A stretch of 7,480 nucleotides of DNA from Chloroflexota bacterium. Lineage in GTDB: Bacteria; Chloroflexota; Limnocylindria; P2-11E. A program made the position numbers and the translations under genes. The stretch spans positions 1 to 7,480 of the forward strand of contig JACDAF010000014.1 in the NCBI GenBank assembly GCA_013695575.1, written 5' to 3'. This document shows, piece after piece, positions 6,295-7,480 of the stretch. Every line of letters begins with the position of its first letter. Within the stretch, counting starts at the first letter, position 1. A model generated the notes under the pieces. The model did no database searches. It had not been told where the DNA came from and saw only the letters and a program-made list of their open reading frames with translations.

Positions 6295-6781
6295 CTAGCG
6301 AGAGCGTAAGCCAAAACGTCACGGCTGACGCCGGCGAGAAGTACGTAAGTCCGGTTTCGCACCCTCATTTCGACGGCGAGCCGGGCGTCACTGGAATTGA
6401 GCACGTCGATCGCGCGCCTACCGATTCATCATCTCGAGCGAGCTGTGTCACCGCAGGGATAAGCCATCCAAGAAGCCCGACTAGTACTAGTCGGACTCCA
6501 TGTCCTAGGCGAAGTCCAGAAGAGACGTCGACGGCCAGCTTCGGGAGTACTTCTCGATGGACCCTGGCGCGGGCTCGGGGCGTGAGGCGCCCCGAATTCG
6601 ACCCATTGAGCTGGTCCAAGGACCCTGACGGGCAATATCCTCAACACTGTCAGTCCGCTGAGCGCAGACATCGACACAATGAGAGGGAAGTTTCCGAGAT
6701 CACCAGGCCGATGCTCGCGAACGCGATCGCGATCCTGACCTGCTGGGCGCGAAACACGGCCGAGCTCACGGCGGCACGCTG
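6295..6781. other. Gap of about 490 bases without a supported gene
   Basis: Noticeably less GC-rich than the flanks. Open frames here on both strands are short or have shadow-like Ser/Arg/Pro composition, lack ribosome binding sites and match no family I recognise. The only strong structure is the 18-bp palindrome at 6477-6494. The left end should hold the promoter of the secreted-protein gene and the right end that of the basic small protein. It could be a decayed gene or an insertion scar; no inverted-repeat ends or target duplication seen. Confidence 0.6.
6477..6494. repeat. 18-bp perfect palindrome CCGACTAGTACTAGTCGG
   Basis: Perfect dyad with no spacer, centred between 6485 and 6486, with an internal CTAGTACTAG core. 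It is too long to be likely by chance in a window this size (about 0.03 expected under equal base use). It could be an operator for a dimeric regulator, or form a 7-bp RNA stem with a GUAC loop. It lies roughly midway between the secreted-protein gene and the basic small-protein gene. No U-tract, so not an obvious terminator. Confidence 0.55.
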
Positions 6782-6982
6782 ATGCCTGTCAAGAGCAAGG
6801 CCCAGCGTCGGAAGTTCGCGGAGCTGCTGGTCGACGGGAAGATCTCGGAAGAGGTCTTCGAGAGGTGGAACCGCGAGGCCGGGCGCAGGGAGCTCCCGGA
6901 GCGCGTGACGCCCAAGAAGTCCAAGGCCAAAACGGCCACATCCAGGTCGAAGGCCAAGACCACCACGAAACGGCGCCGTTAG
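6782..6982 (+). CDS. Small basic protein with histone-H1-like Lys/Arg-rich tail
   Basis: 66 residues in two parts. Residues 1-43 are predicted helical and charged, MPVKSKAQRRKFAELLV then GKISEEVFERWNREAGRRELPERV. Residues 44-66 are a low-complexity tail of Lys, Arg, Ser, Thr and Ala with SKAKTAT and SKAKTTT repeats ending KRRR, as in H1-like nucleoid proteins. The SKAQRRKFAELL opening resembles small uncharacterised bacterial and phage proteins, and I cannot name a family. A DNA- or RNA-binding role is inferred from charge only. Start: ATG at 6782. The in-frame sequence upstream back to a stop has no start codon; there is no Shine-Dalgarno. The codons use G/C at third positions like its neighbours, and the opposite-strand frame looks like shadow, supporting this strand. 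It ends one base before the reductase remnant. Confidence 0.72.
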   Translation: MPVKSKAQRRKFAELLVDGKISEEVFERWNREAGRRELPERVTPKKSKAKTATSRSKAKTTTKRRR

Positions 6983-7142
6983 GCCGCCGTCGAGGAGGAC
7001 AGCACCCGTCGCTTCGATCATCGCGTTCAGTGGGACCTGCCCTGCGGGCCGCAAGGTCGGAGTAAAGTCGCTCCGCGCCGCCGGTCTCGTCAGCGACGAA
7101 TCCGTCGAGTGAGCTGGTCGTGCCGACGATCACTTTGCCCAC
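6983..7142 (-). pseudogene. Frameshifted 5' remnant of a RibD/DHFR-family reductase gene
   Basis: From GTG at 7142 the minus strand reads GKVIVGTTSSLDGFVADETG then ERLYSDLAA, the N-terminus of RibD C-terminal/dihydrofolate-reductase-like proteins (YwjB/YyaP type). Around 7040-7050 the homology moves into the next frame: LNAMIEATGAVLL, where intact members read like IxxTGAVVMGRR. One extra base in a G/C run explains the shift. After about 6985 similarity stops, at the end of the basic small-protein gene. Intact members are about 180-190 residues; about 50 remain, so the catalytic domain is gone. A consensus AGGAGG at 7149-7154, 6 bases before GTG, shows it was a real gene start. The intact protein would bind NADPH and reduce an unknown pterin- or pyrimidine-like substrate. 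It was probably divergent with the VOC gene. Confidence 0.72.
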
Positions 7143-7148
7143 CGCCGT

Positions 7149-7154
7149 CCTCCT
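7149..7154 (-). promoter_or_regulatory. Consensus ribosome binding site AGGAGG of the reductase remnant
   Basis: Perfect AGGAGG, 6 bases from GTG 7142, fixing the original start of the broken gene. TTGGCA further upstream on the minus strand (about 7180-7185) could be its -35 box, but no matching -10 is clear. Confidence 0.7.
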
Positions 7155-7166
7155 GCGTGACGTATG

Positions 7167-7174
7167 GTCATGAC
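7167..7174. promoter_or_regulatory. Short palindrome GTCATGAC in the divergent intergenic region
   Basis: 8-bp perfect dyad in the 66-base space between the reductase remnant and the VOC gene, just downstream of a TATGGT (TAnnnT) box on the plus strand. It could be a shared operator, but it is short enough to occur by chance. Confidence 0.2.
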
Positions 7175-7208
7175 AGTCTGCCAACACTTGAGAAAAGGGG
7201 TTCGCCAG

Positions 7209-7480
7209 ATGCAGAAGATCGCTCCGTTCCTGTGGTTCAACGACAACGCCGAAGAGGCGATGAATTTCTACGTGTCGGTCTTCAAGAACTCGAAGATCGT
7301 CAGCACGGACCGCTACGGCGACGCAGGACCGGGGCCCAAGGGAACGCTGATGGCCGGAACGTTCCAGCTCGAAGGTCAAGAGTTCTACGCACTGAACGGC
7401 GGACCACAGTTCAAGTTCACCGAAGCCATCTCGCTCTTCGTGAACTGCGAGACGCAGCAAGAGGTCGACGAGCTCTGGGC
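7209..7480 (+). CDS. PhnB-like VOC superfamily protein (3-dmu-9_3-mt domain), 3' part outside window
   Basis: First 90 residues of a glyoxalase/bleomycin-resistance-fold (VOC) protein of the PhnB-like group (Pfam 3-dmu-9_3-mt). Family signatures: KIAPFLWFNDNAEEAMNFY (3-21), a VFKNSKIVSTDRYG stretch, then FYALNGGPQFKFTEAISLFV (69-88 region) and NCETQQEVDELW. The older name 3-demethylubiquinone methyltransferase is misleading; these are small cytoplasmic proteins with a beta-alpha-beta-beta-beta fold whose substrate is mostly unknown. Full-length members have about 130-160 residues, so the second repeat of the fold is missing off the right edge. Start: ATG at 7209 with AAGGGG 8 bases upstream (7195-7200). 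In many bacteria such genes lie near DHFR-like reductase and SnoaL or ECF sigma genes, matching the reductase remnant beside it. Confidence 0.93.
   Translation, partial: MQKIAPFLWFNDNAEEAMNFYVSVFKNSKIVSTDRYGDAGPGPKGTLMAGTFQLEGQEFYALNGGPQFKFTEAISLFVNCETQQEVDELW

Noticed and set aside
6365..6619. Minus-strand 84-codon frame with one hydrophobic stretch
   Set aside because: No ribosome binding site, no family resemblance, and overlapped by other equally unconvincing frames.
6295..6781. tRNA, small RNA, CRISPR or insertion-sequence ends in the gap
   Set aside because: No T-loop motif, no spaced repeats, no paired terminal inverted repeats and no target duplication could be found.
6237..6782. 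Plus-strand open frame (181 codons) whose TGA overlaps the ATG of the basic small protein
   Set aside because: The TGATG overlap looked like coupling, but its first part is antisense to the signal peptide, composition is Ser/Thr/Arg/Pro-rich, and no start has a ribosome binding site.
6969..6980. 12-bp palindrome AACGGCGCCGTT at the end of the basic small-protein gene
   Set aside because: No loop and no U-tract, and lies within codons, so not a supportable terminator.
6789..7460. Minus-strand 223-codon open frame at the right end
   Set aside because: Only the part from GTG 7142 to about 7045 has reductase-like sequence; the upstream part is antisense to the VOC gene and the downstream part is antisense to the basic small protein.

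Overview
This is a GC-rich, gene-dense bacterial window. It is mostly one leftward (minus-strand) gene cluster, followed by a secreted-protein gene, a roughly 520-base stretch without a supported gene, and a short patchwork of small, broken and partial genes at the right end. A tandem DUF881 pair plus a DUF951 zinc-ribbon protein, GTG/TTG starts and possible leaderless starts with TAnnnT boxes would suit Chloroflexota or a related GC-rich Terrabacteria lineage. That placement is inference; no rRNA or marker gene is present.

Left and centre (1-5673, all minus, transcribed right to left): two DUF881 membrane-anchored proteins (4933-5673 and 4284-4928), a small DUF951 Cys-rich protein (4048-4266), an MFS exporter of the MFS_3/EntS-like type (2735-4042), and two adjacent half-size ABC exporters (839-2683, and a gene starting at 836 that leaves the window at base 1). 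Spacings are 4, 17, 5, 51 and 2 bases, so most of this could be co-transcribed. The decamer TAGACTCGTC lies 8-9 bases upstream of both the DUF951 and the first ABC start, and may mark internal promoters giving leaderless or nearly leaderless messages. The first ABC protein has Asp instead of the catalytic Glu after Walker B, the usual sign of the degenerate-site subunit of a heterodimeric ABC exporter; its neighbour is the presumed partner. Together with the MFS protein this makes an efflux block beside DUF881 genes, whose relatives often lie near division genes.

Middle (5690-6295): a strong nested GC hairpin (5728-5767) ends transcription of a secreted 156-residue protein (5789-6259). That protein has a clear signal peptide, a TTG start behind a good Shine-Dalgarno sequence, and an inverted repeat just upstream.

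Right (6295-7480): a lower-GC stretch with no supported gene but with an 18-bp perfect palindrome; a 66-residue Lys/Arg-rich protein with a histone-H1-like tail (plus strand); a frameshifted 5' remnant of a RibD/DHFR-family reductase gene (minus strand) that still has a consensus ribosome binding site; and the start of a PhnB-like VOC-family gene (plus strand) that runs off the right edge.

I saw no CRISPR array, tRNA, rRNA, transposase or clear defence system, and nothing I would call a new multi-gene system. The points most worth following up are the repeated start-proximal decamer, the 18-bp palindrome, the broken reductase gene next to a basic small protein, and the DUF881-DUF951-efflux linkage.
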